A DNA stretch of 64,000 bases from Candidatus Bathyarchaeota archaeon. Its GTDB lineage: Archaea > Thermoproteota > Bathyarchaeia > Bathyarchaeales > Bathyarchaeaceae. The notes under the pieces were generated by a model. That model was not told the DNA's origin. It saw only the letters and a list, made by a program, of their open reading frames with translations, and did no database searches. Location of the stretch: contig JAPUUO010000001.1 in NCBI GenBank assembly GCA_026967815.1, positions 11,662-75,661 on the forward strand, read 5' to 3'. Both the position numbers and the translations under genes were made by a program. Below, piece after piece: positions 9,190-17,015 of the stretch. Each line of letters opens with the position of its first letter. Positions within the stretch are counted from its first letter, which is position 1.

Positions 9190-9573
9190 ATGGCGCAACT
9201 TGTAATCCTCGCCGTCCTTTTGATTTTCGTCGGCTTTATCGGCTTCAGTATTTTTCGTAATCGCAAATCTGATGGGACGGCAAACCTTGAAAAAACTTTG
9301 TCTTTTGACCCCACGTCTGATATTGAACCGATACAATCTGCATCTACGCCAAGTCCCGATTTTACACATAAGCCTTGTGCGTTAGCCGTGACCCTACGGA
9401 TTGTCGGCGTGGTAAACATATTTGCCGCCATTATTTTAGGGCTTGTGTTGGCCGATGATTTTGGTTGGGTTATATCCATAGCCGTAATTCTTTCAGGTTG
9501 TCTTGGTTGCTTGTTTTGTTATGCGTTTGCCAAGTGCGTAGAGGCAGCTGACAAGTATCTGAATAGCCATTAA
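9190..9573 (+). CDS. Membrane protein with three predicted spans
   Basis: 127 residues from ATG at 9190. One N-terminal membrane helix (about 2-22), a polar Ser/Pro-rich linker (about 28-60), then two helices (about 65-85 and 90-115). Family not recognised. It forms a two-gene unit with the preceding 55-residue protein and is followed by a hairpin (9580-9611). Accessory, probably expressed in lysogens. Confidence 0.65.
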   Translation: MAQLVILAVLLIFVGFIGFSIFRNRKSDGTANLEKTLSFDPTSDIEPIQSASTPSPDFTHKPCALAVTLRIVGVVNIFAAIILGLVLADDFGWVISIAVILSGCLGCLFCYAFAKCVEAADKYLNSH

Positions 9574-9579
9574 AGCACA

Positions 9580-9619
9580 AGAGCCACCCGCGATTCCTCG
9601 CGAATGGCTCTTTGGCTCT
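9580..9619. terminator. Hairpin after the accessory pair; also an AGAGCC element on minus
   Basis: AGAGCCA (9580-9586) pairs with TGGCTCT (9605-9611), with an inner stem CGCGA/TCGCG around a TTCC loop. It is placed as a terminator for the plus-strand pair. Read on the minus strand it is AGAGCC-N2-AGAGCC (9619-9606) followed by the same hairpin, making it a member of the element family also seen at 16.65, 16.8, 17.75 and 22.2 kb. Confidence 0.55.
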
Positions 9620-9757
9620 AACGGTCATATTTATTGTGCAAAGATAGTAAAAAATATAATCGATAGCAAATTGCTCGGTTTGTTGTTCTAATGTTCATGT
9701 CTATATTGAATTAGATATTTGAATAATACACAAACACCTATGGAATAGACGATTATA

Positions 9758-9789
9758 TTTGCTATTGTCAACTTTTTACACTAACTTTG
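9758..9789 (+). promoter_or_regulatory. Bacteroidetes consensus promoter
   Basis: TTTG at 9758-9761, a 20-nt gap, then TAACTTTG at 9782-9789: a full match to the -33/-7 consensus. It would start RNA near 9793, 32 nt before the next accessory gene. Confidence 0.75.
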
Positions 9790-9824
9790 CGTTGAAATAG
9801 TAAACCCAAAGCCCTTGAGCTTTT

Positions 9825-10502
9825 ATGGAACCTGTCACTCGCTTCATAGAGCAAAACTTCGGACTGTCATTTCTTGTAGGAGTGATAGTCGTTGGAACTG
9901 TTATCAGCGGAATTGTATGGATTACAATTTGGGCTGTCAAGCTAACCAATAAGCATAAAGACGTGTCAAAGCGCATTGATGATGTACCGTGCCCTCACCA
10001 CACATCCAAAATAGAGAGGCATGATGAGCAATTTGCAGATACTCGTGCTTTAATGAGCCGAATGGAGGGACAACTTGAATTATGGGTGCAAAATTCGATA
10101 GAAAAGAGCAATAGTAAAATAAAGAAAAAATCGGGGCTTGCGTTTAGTGCAAAACACAGTCCACGACAGTTGAATGGGAATGGCATAGAGCTATTAAACG
10201 ATTGCGGTGGCAAGGATTTTCTTGAAGCCAATATGAGTTTCTTCATAGACAAAATGGAGAAGTTAAAACCCAAAACAGCTCTTGATGTTGAGGATATGGC
10301 TTTGGCTATTCTGCAAACCCATACTAATGAGGATATGTTTATTCCACTCAAAAGTTGGGTTTACAATGCTCCGTCAAGAGAACTTAAGAACCCCAATGGT
10401 TCTACAAAAACGCAGGATGTTGATTTAGACGATGTGATATTTGTTTTGTCACTTCCATTGAGAGACAAATACCTTGAACTCCATCCTGAAATTATTAAAT
10501 AA
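9825..10502 (+). CDS. Accessory membrane-anchored protein
   Basis: 225 residues. One N-terminal membrane helix (about 14-37) followed by a charged linker and a cytoplasmic domain (about 95-225). Family not recognised. It has its own consensus promoter and a hairpin plus T-run at its end (10513-10540), and it runs against the late operon, so it can be expressed in the prophage state. The one-span-plus-cytoplasmic-domain layout fits superinfection exclusion or membrane-linked defence, but no catalytic motif is visible. Confidence 0.65.
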   Translation: MEPVTRFIEQNFGLSFLVGVIVVGTVISGIVWITIWAVKLTNKHKDVSKRIDDVPCPHHTSKIERHDEQFADTRALMSRMEGQLELWVQNSIEKSNSKIKKKSGLAFSAKHSPRQLNGNGIELLNDCGGKDFLEANMSFFIDKMEKLKPKTALDVEDMALAILQTHTNEDMFIPLKSWVYNAPSRELKNPNGSTKTQDVDLDDVIFVLSLPLRDKYLELHPEIIK

Positions 10503-10512
10503 TGAAATATAG

Positions 10513-10540
10513 GGGCGACGCATCACCGCATCGCCCTTTT
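10513..10540. terminator. Terminator hairpin closing the accessory island
   Basis: GGGCGA (10513-10518) pairs with TCGCCC (10531-10536), followed by TTTT. It overlaps the last codons of the convergent chaperone gene, so it probably serves the plus-strand accessory gene. Confidence 0.55.
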
Positions 10541-10876
10541 CTTTTCCTCCGCCATCACCTCGGCTTGCAGTTCCTCCGGCGTGAGGGGTTTCTTCTTGGG
10601 TCTTACGTTCAGTCCCATGCCGCGAAGTTTAGCCTCCAGTTCATCATCGCTCGTTGCCGCTGTCAGTGCCGCCTCTGTCCGCTCGCTCGGCTTCTCGTAG
10701 TCATAGTCGTAATAGCCCTTGTCAAGCAACATAAACGTTACCCAATTTTCGGTATCTAAAAACCAATACCGAAGCCAGCTCCATAGATTGTAGTTGCCGT
10801 AGATCGCCTTTATCTTCTCGTTGTCGGTTGCCTCGGCGAACAGACTGCCTACTTGCTGTCCTCCGCCTTTTTCTTC
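10523..10876 (-). CDS. Tail assembly chaperone frameshift extension (gpGT-type)
   Basis: This frame is open from 10990 to 10523 but has no convincing start of its own, and its first 40 residues overlap the upstream gene. It lies exactly in the -1 frame relative to the 10849-11415 gene. Slippage at GAAAAAG (10873-10867) would join about 183 residues of the first protein to about 114 residues here, giving a near-297-residue fusion. Paired G/GT chaperones before the tape measure gene are standard in long-tailed phages and load the tape measure during tail assembly. Confidence 0.7.
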   Translation of the reverse strand, partial: EEKGGGQQVGSLFAEATDNEKIKAIYGNYNLWSWLRYWFLDTENWVTFMLLDKGYYDYDYEKPSERTEAALTAATSDDELEAKLRGMGLNVRPKKKPLTPEELQAEVMAEEKKRAMR

Positions 10877-11415
10877 GTAGCGTCCTCCGCCGCTTGCGCC
10901 TCCGCCGCCCTCCATCTTTTCAGCGCCTCTCTTACGCCGTCGCCAATTGGTTTCATAGAGAGCGCGAGTTGATGCTTTGTATTTTCCCAATTGGCTAAAG
11001 AAAAACCCACCTCTTCATCGTTTAAGGCGGCGTTGTTGATTGTGGCGGTATGCTCCTCGTATCGCAGCATGAGCCGCCGCCATGTCAGGGCGAAAAGAAA
11101 CGGCACGAACAGAGCCTTGTTGCCTAACAGATAGTAGGCGGCTGTCTTGGCGTGGAGCGTGTCGAGCTTGCGCTGTATCTTCTTAGCCTTGCGCAGCGGC
11201 ATTGCCTCTTTCTGCTTGCCCGACAGCGCGTAGGCTTCAAGTTCAAGCGTGTGGATGCGCTCTCTCACTTTCTTGCTCACCTGTCTTACGGTGTAAGTCT
11301 TGCCTCCGACGGCTATCACTCGCGGAAATCCGTGCTTGATATGCTCCTTTGCCGCTACCATGCGGTCAAGCTCCTCGGTTGTAAGCTCCTGCGGTTTTTC
11401 TTTGTCTTCGGTCAT
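10849..11415 (-). CDS. Tail assembly chaperone (gpG-type)
   Basis: 188 residues, mostly helical and charged, with no motif I recognise by sequence. The call rests on position (between tail tube and tape measure genes) and on the overlapping -1 frame at its 3' end. A GGAGG lies 10 nt before the A-rich slip site, the spacing known to stimulate -1 frameshifting in bacterial dnaX. Confidence 0.65.
   Translation of the reverse strand: MTEDKEKPQELTTEELDRMVAAKEHIKHGFPRVIAVGGKTYTVRQVSKKVRERIHTLELEAYALSGKQKEAMPLRKAKKIQRKLDTLHAKTAAYYLLGNKALFVPFLFALTWRRLMLRYEEHTATINNAALNDEEVGFSLANWENTKHQLALSMKPIGDGVREALKRWRAAEAQAAEDATKKKAEDSK
10867..10873 (-). other. Candidate -1 ribosomal slippage site
   Basis: On the minus strand the zero-frame codons are ACG AAG AAA AAG GCG. 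The heptamer GAAAAAG lets the A-site Lys codon re-pair perfectly and the P-site codon at two of three positions after a -1 slip. GGAGG ends 10 nt upstream. GGCG just downstream could pair with CGCC about 30 nt on. The site is imperfect compared with A-AAA-AAG, so efficiency is uncertain. Confidence 0.55.
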
Positions 11416-11416
11416 A

Positions 11417-11752
11417 TCACTCTTTATTTATCGGCTCTTTGCTCCATGTGGCGTGTTGCCGTATGAAATCAAGCACCATGCTCGGATAGCCGTCGGAATC
11501 GTTAAATTCAACCATGCGGGGTTCTTCTTTTCCCTGTGCAAGATTTACTACAACACTTAACAAGTCCTTGCAGTCAGCTTGCAGTTCGTCATATTTGCGC
11601 TGCAACTCCATCATAAGCTCCATGTCGGACTTCTGATGCGGAGGGCATAATATCCTCTCGGCAAACTCACGGCGTTCCGAATGGGGCATAAATCCAAGGC
11701 TGTCCCAAATGGATTCCAAAACTCGGTCTTTTGCTTTTTCGCTTTCAGTCAT
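11417..11752 (-). CDS. Small helical tail-region protein
   Basis: 111 residues, family not recognised. The central part (about 45-70) is a Met/Glu-rich coiled coil. It ends 1 nt before the chaperone gene start, and lies between tail tube and chaperone genes, so a tail-assembly role is likely by position only. Confidence 0.65.
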   Translation of the reverse strand: MTESEKAKDRVLESIWDSLGFMPHSERREFAERILCPPHQKSDMELMMELQRKYDELQADCKDLLSVVVNLAQGKEEPRMVEFNDSDGYPSMVLDFIRQHATWSKEPINKE

Positions 11753-11823
11753 TGGCGTGGTGGTGTGTTAAGAGGGGCGGCGGCATTGAAGCTACCGCCC
11801 CTCGTTAAAAAGATTGTTATGAG

Positions 11824-12414
11824 TTACGCACCGGTGGCATAGGTGAGATTGATTTTGTCAATCAGCATCATCGTACCCAGCTTTTCGGTGTTGCAGTCCT
11901 GAGCCTTGCAGATCGCTTTCAGCGTAAACAGACCGTCCTCGGGAGTGGGGCCGGTGAGAATGCGCGCTTTCGGGAAAAAGATTGCCTTTTTCGCGGTGTC
12001 GTTGACAAGCGCGATAGGACGCTCGATGACGGGCATTTCCTCGGTAGTTGCCACTGCGGTCGCGCCTGTGCCGAAAGCACTGCCTGTGCCGAAGTTGGCG
12101 GTGGTGATGTCCTTGCCTTTCATAAAGGTTTTGAACTTGTCTGCCGAGAAGTCGGCCATCTCGAAGTCGTAGCCGTAAGAGCCTTTGGTCGGGTTGGAAA
12201 CGATGATGTCGCCCTGTTCGTCGAGCTTGTCCTCAAACGAGGGGTCTTCGCCGTTCCATGTGGTCGAACCCTGGAACACCTGACCTACGTCGAAGCCGTC
12301 GGCTGTGATGTCGCCCACGGTTGCTGTGGAGTAGTCCTCCACCTCGTCAAAGACGATAATCATGCTCTGACCGTTAAAGACCGAGGTCGGGGTTGCTTTT
12401 TTAATTCCTGCCAT
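11824..12414 (-). CDS. Major tail tube protein
   Basis: 196 residues, beta-rich with few charged helices. N-terminal MAGIKKATPTSVFNGQSM and the Gly/Thr loop near residue 110 fit a phage tail tube subunit. It is followed by the chaperone pair and tape measure, and preceded by tail completion genes, the conserved siphovirus order. Alternative: another small structural tail protein. Confidence 0.7.
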   Translation of the reverse strand: MAGIKKATPTSVFNGQSMIIVFDEVEDYSTATVGDITADGFDVGQVFQGSTTWNGEDPSFEDKLDEQGDIIVSNPTKGSYGYDFEMADFSADKFKTFMKGKDITTANFGTGSAFGTGATAVATTEEMPVIERPIALVNDTAKKAIFFPKARILTGPTPEDGLFTLKAICKAQDCNTEKLGTMMLIDKINLTYATGA

Positions 12415-12444
12415 GATTTTATGGTTTTAATTGTTAATAATTCG

Positions 12445-12888
12445 TTATCTGTTTCGCCACCACACGTTCAGTATCGTCGTGTAGTAGCCGTTGTTAAGGT
12501 TGGGTGTCGGGGGCGTTATCGGATTGTTCGCGTCAAGTCTGAAAAAGAACCGCTCCGATGCCGCTCCCCTGTTCAGCCGCTCCTCCACCTGCGCAATCAG
12601 CGAATTGTTGCGGTTGCGCTTGATGGTGTTGTCGCTGTTGCTCTTGCAGAGGATTTCAAGGGCAATATTGCCGTCCCACAGCCCGAAGCCGTCCGAGCCT
12701 CTTGTGCGCGGTCGCGGATTGCCGTTGGAGCGTAGCCTTATGAACTCGTCGCCAAGTCCGGTGCCGGGCATGGCGTTCTCGGCATACACCTTGACTGTCC
12801 GGCTCGCTGTCGCCGAGGTCTGCACCGCCACCTTGCCGTCAAGCAATGCCGCAAGTGCCGTGTCGGGAGTAAGGTCGGAGAGGTTCAT
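12445..12888 (-). CDS. Tail terminator-like protein
   Basis: 147 residues. By order (between the gp10-like completion protein and the tail tube) and size it corresponds to the tail terminator that caps the tube and contacts the head. The sequence itself shows no diagnostic motif. It overlaps the upstream gene's stop by 4 nt, suggesting coupled translation. Confidence 0.55.
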   Translation of the reverse strand: MNLSDLTPDTALAALLDGKVAVQTSATASRTVKVYAENAMPGTGLGDEFIRLRSNGNPRPRTRGSDGFGLWDGNIALEILCKSNSDNTIKRNRNNSLIAQVEERLNRGAASERFFFRLDANNPITPPTPNLNNGYYTTILNVWWRNR

Positions 12889-13403
12889 ATTGCGGATGGA
12901 TTAATAGGCTGCAAACCTGTTATCACGTTCTGGAAAAGCACCTCACCAAGTCCATCAAAGAACCCAACGCCTCGCCCACGCTTTGAGCCTTGCGTGTTTA
13001 TCTTGTAAGCGTATGACACAGTAGAAAAAAGCACTATCCAAATCCCTTTTGAGAATTGCGTGGCAGCTGCTTGCACGGCATTTCGCAAAGCGATAGAGCC
13101 ATCAATGCCTATCTCGCCCTGATTCGTTTGCTGCTCTACGGCAATAGCTGTAGGCAAATAGGAACTTAGCCGACCGTCGATATACACGCCCACGCCGGTG
13201 GCATCATGGAGATTGCCTGTATCAACCGGGAACTGCATATTGCCATACGGTGGGATGAAACCACCGTCGATATAGGCAACCAATTTCTCCGCCACACCAC
13301 GCAACATTGTTTCAAGTTTGACCTTGATAACACGCTCTGCGTAGTTATTCAGACCAACCTTGAATACTTTGCTGTTATGTGCTGTGTAGCCGCTCATTGT
13401 CAA
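12885..13403 (-). CDS. Tail completion protein, HK97 gp10-like
   Basis: 172 residues. The central PVDTGNLHDA motif is characteristic of the HK97 gp10-type neck/tail completion family, where PVxTGxLR marks a conserved loop. Followed by the terminator-like gene and preceded with a 4-nt overlap by the head-closure gene. Start at 13403 (ATGA overlap) or the third residue Met. Confidence 0.75.
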   Translation of the reverse strand: MTMSGYTAHNSKVFKVGLNNYAERVIKVKLETMLRGVAEKLVAYIDGGFIPPYGNMQFPVDTGNLHDATGVGVYIDGRLSSYLPTAIAVEQQTNQGEIGIDGSIALRNAVQAAATQFSKGIWIVLFSTVSYAYKINTQGSKRGRGVGFFDGLGEVLFQNVITGLQPINPSAI

Positions 13404-13750
13404 TCTCCTGCTCCTTGCTTTATCTCAATCTCTGTCACCCAGCTGCCGTCAAGCTCAATCTTCACGTCGTTGGCTTCGTCAATCACTCCGTGGAATCTGC
13501 GACCCGATTCAGTTACCCAGTCTATCACATCGCCGTTGGAAATCATTTCGCCGTCAGCGGTTCTGATTATTCCGGGTAAATAAATCTTGTCGTTTGTCCG
13601 CACCGCTATCATGCCGCGCGTCTGCTCTCCGGGCTGGAAGTCGCACACATCGTCATAAATCACTTTGGGAGCAAGCGGCTCGTCGTATTCGTCGTAGCCG
13701 TTCTGCTCGCGTGTGATTTTGCAGTGGTCGGGGTAGCTCAGCATTGCCAT
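13400..13750 (-). CDS. Head closure / head-tail joining protein
   Basis: 116 residues, beta-rich. Features such as PDHCKITREQ, the DGEMISNGDVIDW middle and the final short strands fit the small head-tail adaptor fold. Position between a connector-like gene and the gp10-like gene supports this. It overlaps the upstream gene by 13 nt. Confidence 0.65.
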   Translation of the reverse strand: MAMLSYPDHCKITREQNGYDEYDEPLAPKVIYDDVCDFQPGEQTRGMIAVRTNDKIYLPGIIRTADGEMISNGDVIDWVTESGRRFHGVIDEANDVKIELDGSWVTEIEIKQGAGD

Positions 13751-14175
13751 CTTCGTGGAGGTCTGTTTATCCTGTTGGTTGCGTCAAACATCCCGCCCTC
13801 GTCCGCATCGGGTTCTTCGATGTCAAGTCCGAACTTGGTGCGGATTCGGTCGGCACGGTTGCGGAAAGCCTCGCGGTCACGGGTGGTGAACGAATGTCCG
13901 CCGCGGGTCACTTGACGGTTGCCACGCTTCTCGCTCCTTGACCCCGTGCTTGTCGCCGAGGACATGGCGTAGAGTAAAGTGGAGAGGGCATACTGCAAGC
14001 TGTTGGCAAACACCTCGTCGCCGACATAATCATTTTTATCCTCGCTAAGGCTCAATGCCCGAAAACGAGGGTCGTTTACATCGCCCGGCGAATCCGCCGC
14101 CACGGCAAGCACATCCGCTTCAAGCTGCTCGCCTATGCCTTGGAACTGCCCTCTAAGCCACTTCTCTACCGTCAT
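13738..14175 (-). CDS. Head-tail connector-region protein
   Basis: 145 residues. Helical N-terminus, then a Ser/Arg-rich loop (about 75-95). The family is not firmly recognised; placement directly after the capsid gene is where the head-tail adaptor normally lies. Confidence 0.55.
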   Translation of the reverse strand: MTVEKWLRGQFQGIGEQLEADVLAVAADSPGDVNDPRFRALSLSEDKNDYVGDEVFANSLQYALSTLLYAMSSATSTGSRSEKRGNRQVTRGGHSFTTRDREAFRNRADRIRTKFGLDIEEPDADEGGMFDATNRINRPPRRWQC

Positions 14176-14187
14176 AGCTCAGTCGGA

Positions 14188-15492
14188 TTATGCGCTCTTG
14201 GCGCGAGTGGTTGTAGATCCCGATGCAATCTCCTCGACCTCGACGTAATAGAGGTCGCTGGGGCAGGTCGGCACTGCGAGGAAAGACACCTCTGAAATCC
14301 ACTCCTGCGTCTTTTGACGACCGTCATAGAAGTATTCAATGATACCCCATCCGTTCATGAAGTTTGCATACACATACTCCTTGTCGGGGCGGATAACCTG
14401 CACAGGCTGAATAATGCCGATGTTGCCGGTCGGGCGAAGGAGAACCACGCCTTCCTCAAACACGTTGAGCTTCTTGGTCTTGTACCTCTTTGTCGTACCG
14501 TCGAGCTTATCAACGCCTACAACTGCCGTGTGGAGTTTTACTTCGTCAGCACCCACAGCAGATTTGAACCATGCTACTGCTGCGGCATCACTCCATTCAA
14601 GAAGTTGATTGCGGCCTACATCCTGCGCTTTGGCTGAGGCGGCGGTATTCTTGCTGAGTCCGGCAACGAGGATTGCAAGCTCTTTATTGGGGTTGCCAAT
14701 CATTTCAAGCACCTCGGGGTGTTCGAGCATACGGAAGAAGGTACGGTAGTTCATTTCGACACGTACATTGGTATATCCGTTATACTGGTCCATGCGAAGC
14801 TCACGAATCTTCTTCTTGAGCGTCATTACAGGGTTGACCGTGGTGACGTATTCAAGAGAGCCGTCCGCCTTGACAGTGTACCACTTTTCTTTTGTCACAT
14901 TGCCTTCCGGCACTCGCGACTCAAACTTCACACCCACAATGCCATCAGGGTTGTTCTCTCGTGTGATATAAAGACCACGCTTGGAAAGCATCTGGCCGCA
15001 CTGATAGTTCAGCGACGCAACCGTGGATTCGGGGAATGCACGGAGGTCTTCAGTGGTTGAGCGAATAAGGTAATCACGGAGCGACTGACGCGCAACGTTG
15101 CCATTTCTGCCGTTGCTTTCAAGCACTGCTGAGAAAACAGAGTCCTGTGCGGCAAGCAGACGATCCTTGTAATCATCCTTGCCAAGTTTTACGGCATAGC
15201 GTATTGTCGGAATGCTCTCCGACCACTTGGTCAGTTCTGCCTCACGTCCACGGGCGATGGGTTCAGAGTCCTCGCTGGTGTAGGTCGCCATACCGCGCAG
15301 ATATTTCTTCGCTTCGGCAAATTTCACCTCGGAATTAAGTTTGATAGGCGCATTAGTGAAACCGTCGGTTTCAAGGTCAGTGGTTTCATAGCCTTTCAGA
15401 GCGGTGTCATAGAATGTCTGAAGGCGTGAGGACGAATTTAAGTCCAGTGTCGAGGCAATATCAAGGCCTGCTACAAATTCTTCGATATTCAT
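14188..15492 (-). CDS. Major capsid protein
   Basis: 434 residues. Length, mixed alpha/beta composition and order (scaffold, small head protein, this gene, then connectors) identify it as the main shell protein. Segments such as RVEMNYRTFFRMLEHPEVL and the C-terminal beta region resemble capsid proteins of Bacteroidales phages. I cannot confirm the HK97 fold from sequence reading alone. Confidence 0.8.
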   Translation of the reverse strand: MNIEEFVAGLDIASTLDLNSSSRLQTFYDTALKGYETTDLETDGFTNAPIKLNSEVKFAEAKKYLRGMATYTSEDSEPIARGREAELTKWSESIPTIRYAVKLGKDDYKDRLLAAQDSVFSAVLESNGRNGNVARQSLRDYLIRSTTEDLRAFPESTVASLNYQCGQMLSKRGLYITRENNPDGIVGVKFESRVPEGNVTKEKWYTVKADGSLEYVTTVNPVMTLKKKIRELRMDQYNGYTNVRVEMNYRTFFRMLEHPEVLEMIGNPNKELAILVAGLSKNTAASAKAQDVGRNQLLEWSDAAAVAWFKSAVGADEVKLHTAVVGVDKLDGTTKRYKTKKLNVFEEGVVLLRPTGNIGIIQPVQVIRPDKEYVYANFMNGWGIIEYFYDGRQKTQEWISEVSFLAVPTCPSDLYYVEVEEIASGSTTTRAKSA

Positions 15493-15497
15493 ACGAC

Positions 15498-15893
15498 TTA
15501 ATCTTTAATTTGGGGATAAAACTTGATGCGGAATTTTACCGCTTCTTTCTGCTCGTCAGAGATTTCAGCGTCAATGCGGTCAATCAGAAGCTCACCGCCG
15601 TCAATCACGTCAAGCGTGCAGCAGTCTGGCCCCATCGGGGTGTCATGTTCAAGTAGTCCGCTGTAAGGAAGTGTGAGGTCGGCTGCCGCGCCTACGGTAG
15701 CTGCGCCGCCGATTTCAGTCATCGACACGGGAGTACCGAGTGGAATCACTTTACCCTCCGGCCATTCATCACTCTTGGCGAGGACTCCGCCCACGGGGAT
15801 TCGGGAGGTGATTCGGTGCCATGCGTTGAGCGTCCTTACGCCAACGCTGGGATATTCCTTGATACCATGCGAATTACCATAATTCTTTGCCAT
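15498..15893 (-). CDS. Small head protein, possible decoration protein
   Basis: 131 residues. Gly/Pro/Val-rich beta protein without signal or catalytic motif, directly upstream of the capsid gene. This is the usual site of a head decoration (gpD-like) or head fibre protein. Assigned by position. Confidence 0.55.
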   Translation of the reverse strand: MAKNYGNSHGIKEYPSVGVRTLNAWHRITSRIPVGGVLAKSDEWPEGKVIPLGTPVSMTEIGGAATVGAAADLTLPYSGLLEHDTPMGPDCCTLDVIDGGELLIDRIDAEISDEQKEAVKFRIKFYPQIKD

Positions 15894-15941
15894 TGATGTT
15901 CGGAATTTTAGATGTTAATAATCTGGTTGATTGCATGGCAA

Positions 15942-16619
15942 CTATTCCTCCTTGCCGAGTGCCCTGCGGATTTCAGCTGCAAAAGCAGCGTCCGCTTCTT
16001 TGGGGTCTGTTCCTGCCCCTCCGTCGCTCTGAAATGGCTTGGTCGTGTCTACGCCTTTCTTGCTTACCGCCTTGTTGAATTTCTCCTTGAACTTGGTGGT
16101 AAGCTCATCAGCAGTCCATTTCTTCCCGCTGACTTCGTAAAGCTCCATCACGCGCTCGTAAGCGTCCTCGCACTCCGTAGGGTAGCCTTTGGCATAGTCC
16201 CACGATGCTTTGAGGTCGTTAAGTGCGGCTACTGCCGATTTCTGCGACTGTGCGGTTTCAAACTGCGTCAGCCTCTCAGTTATCGGATTCAGCTTCTTGT
16301 CAAGAGCCGCCTCGATAAGCGCAGCGATGTCCGGCGTTTCGGGCTTCGGTTCGGGTGGATTGTTGCCGTTGTCAGGCTCATCAACTTTTGGTGTGTTATT
16401 AGGCTTCGGTACAAACCGCTCCAAATCCCGCACTTTGTCATTGATGCTCTGATATGACCTGAGCAGACTAAGTGTGCTTTCGCTGTTGACGAATCCCTCA
16501 ATCGCGCTCTCGTCAGTGATGAAAGTTTCTACGGAAGCGGCTACCCTTTCAAATACCTCGTCACTCAGACCCAGTTTCTTATGACCCTGTTTCAGTGCTT
16601 CCTTGATTTTTTGCTTCAT
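15942..16619 (-). CDS. Scaffolding protein
   Basis: 225 residues. Helical and highly charged, with a Pro/Asn-rich linker (about 92-115) between two helical parts and a basic/acidic C-terminus. This composition and the position before the capsid gene fit a scaffold that guides procapsid assembly. No protease motif seen. It is the first gene of the late minus-strand operon and sits just after an AGAGCC attenuator-like hairpin. Confidence 0.7.
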   Translation of the reverse strand: MKQKIKEALKQGHKKLGLSDEVFERVAASVETFITDESAIEGFVNSESTLSLLRSYQSINDKVRDLERFVPKPNNTPKVDEPDNGNNPPEPKPETPDIAALIEAALDKKLNPITERLTQFETAQSQKSAVAALNDLKASWDYAKGYPTECEDAYERVMELYEVSGKKWTADELTTKFKEKFNKAVSKKGVDTTKPFQSDGGAGTDPKEADAAFAAEIRRALGKEE

Positions 16620-16641
16620 TGTGAAGTAGTTAGTTGGTTAA

Positions 16642-16692
16642 TAAAAAAAGAGCCGACAAACGCTGTTACACGTCTATCGGCTCTGTGGCTCT
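16642..16692 (-). terminator. AGAGCC attenuator-like hairpin before the late operon
   Basis: On the minus strand: AGAGCC (16692-16687), two bases, then AGAGCCGA pairing with TCGGCTCT and followed by seven T. It is a good intrinsic terminator after the tRNA, but it also stands 23 nt before the scaffold gene start. The extra upstream AGAGCC copy could compete for the 3' arm and open the hairpin. Confidence 0.65.
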
Positions 16693-16703
16693 AATTGTAT
16701 TTG

Positions 16704-16775
16704 TGGCGCGGGGCGGACTCGAACCGCCGACCTTAGCCTTATGAGGGCTACGAGCTACCGCTGCTCTACCGCGCT
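16704..16775 (-). tRNA. tRNA-Met (CAT) with initiator-like features
   Basis: 72 nt without CCA. Acceptor: six pairs plus an A1-C72 mismatch. D-stem GAGC/GCTC with A11-T24. Anticodon stem TAGCC/GGCTA around loop CTCATAA. T-stem GGCGG/CCGCC with loop TTCGAGT. A72-type mismatch at 1-72 and A11-U24 are known bacterial initiator determinants, and the D-arm and anticodon loop closely resemble tRNA-fMet. It lacks the GGG/CCC anticodon stem pairs of true initiators (GCC/GGC here). Elongator Met or a lysidine-type Ile tRNA are alternatives. Confidence 0.88.
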
Positions 16776-16789
16776 ATGTCTAAACCAAC

Positions 16790-16833
16790 AGAGCCGACAA
16801 ATGCACTCTTGCATCCATCGGCTCTGTGGCTCT
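16790..16833 (-). terminator. AGAGCC attenuator-like hairpin before the tRNA
   Basis: On the minus strand: AGAGCC (16833-16828), two bases, AGAGCCGA, then an inner stem ATGCA/TGCAT, closing with TCGGCTCT and a weakly T-rich tail. It lies between the zinc-ribbon gene stop and the tRNA. Same layout as 16642-16692 but with a different inner stem. Confidence 0.6.
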
Positions 16834-16850
16834 GTGGTTAAACAATCTTT

Positions 16851-17015
16851 TTACCTGTCAAGGCTGTACTTCCGCATGTCTATCGGTATCTCTTTACCGC
16901 ATTTTTTACAAAACAGAAACACAATGCCCCGGCCTACAATATCTTCATATCTGCCGAGTAGTTTCGGCTTGCGTCCTAATTCCGCACATCTCGGACAATA
17001 AATATCACCCCTCAT
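16851..17015 (-). CDS. Com-like zinc-ribbon protein, 54 residues
   Basis: Short gene starting at ATG 17015, overlapping the HNH gene stop by 4 nt (ATGA). Two CxxC pairs (CPRC at 7-10 and CKKC at 36-39) form a zinc ribbon resembling phage Mu Com, a translational activator. Regulation of a phage gene or nucleic-acid binding is likely; the target is unknown. Confidence 0.7.
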   Translation of the reverse strand: MRGDIYCPRCAELGRKPKLLGRYEDIVGRGIVFLFCKKCGKEIPIDMRKYSLDR

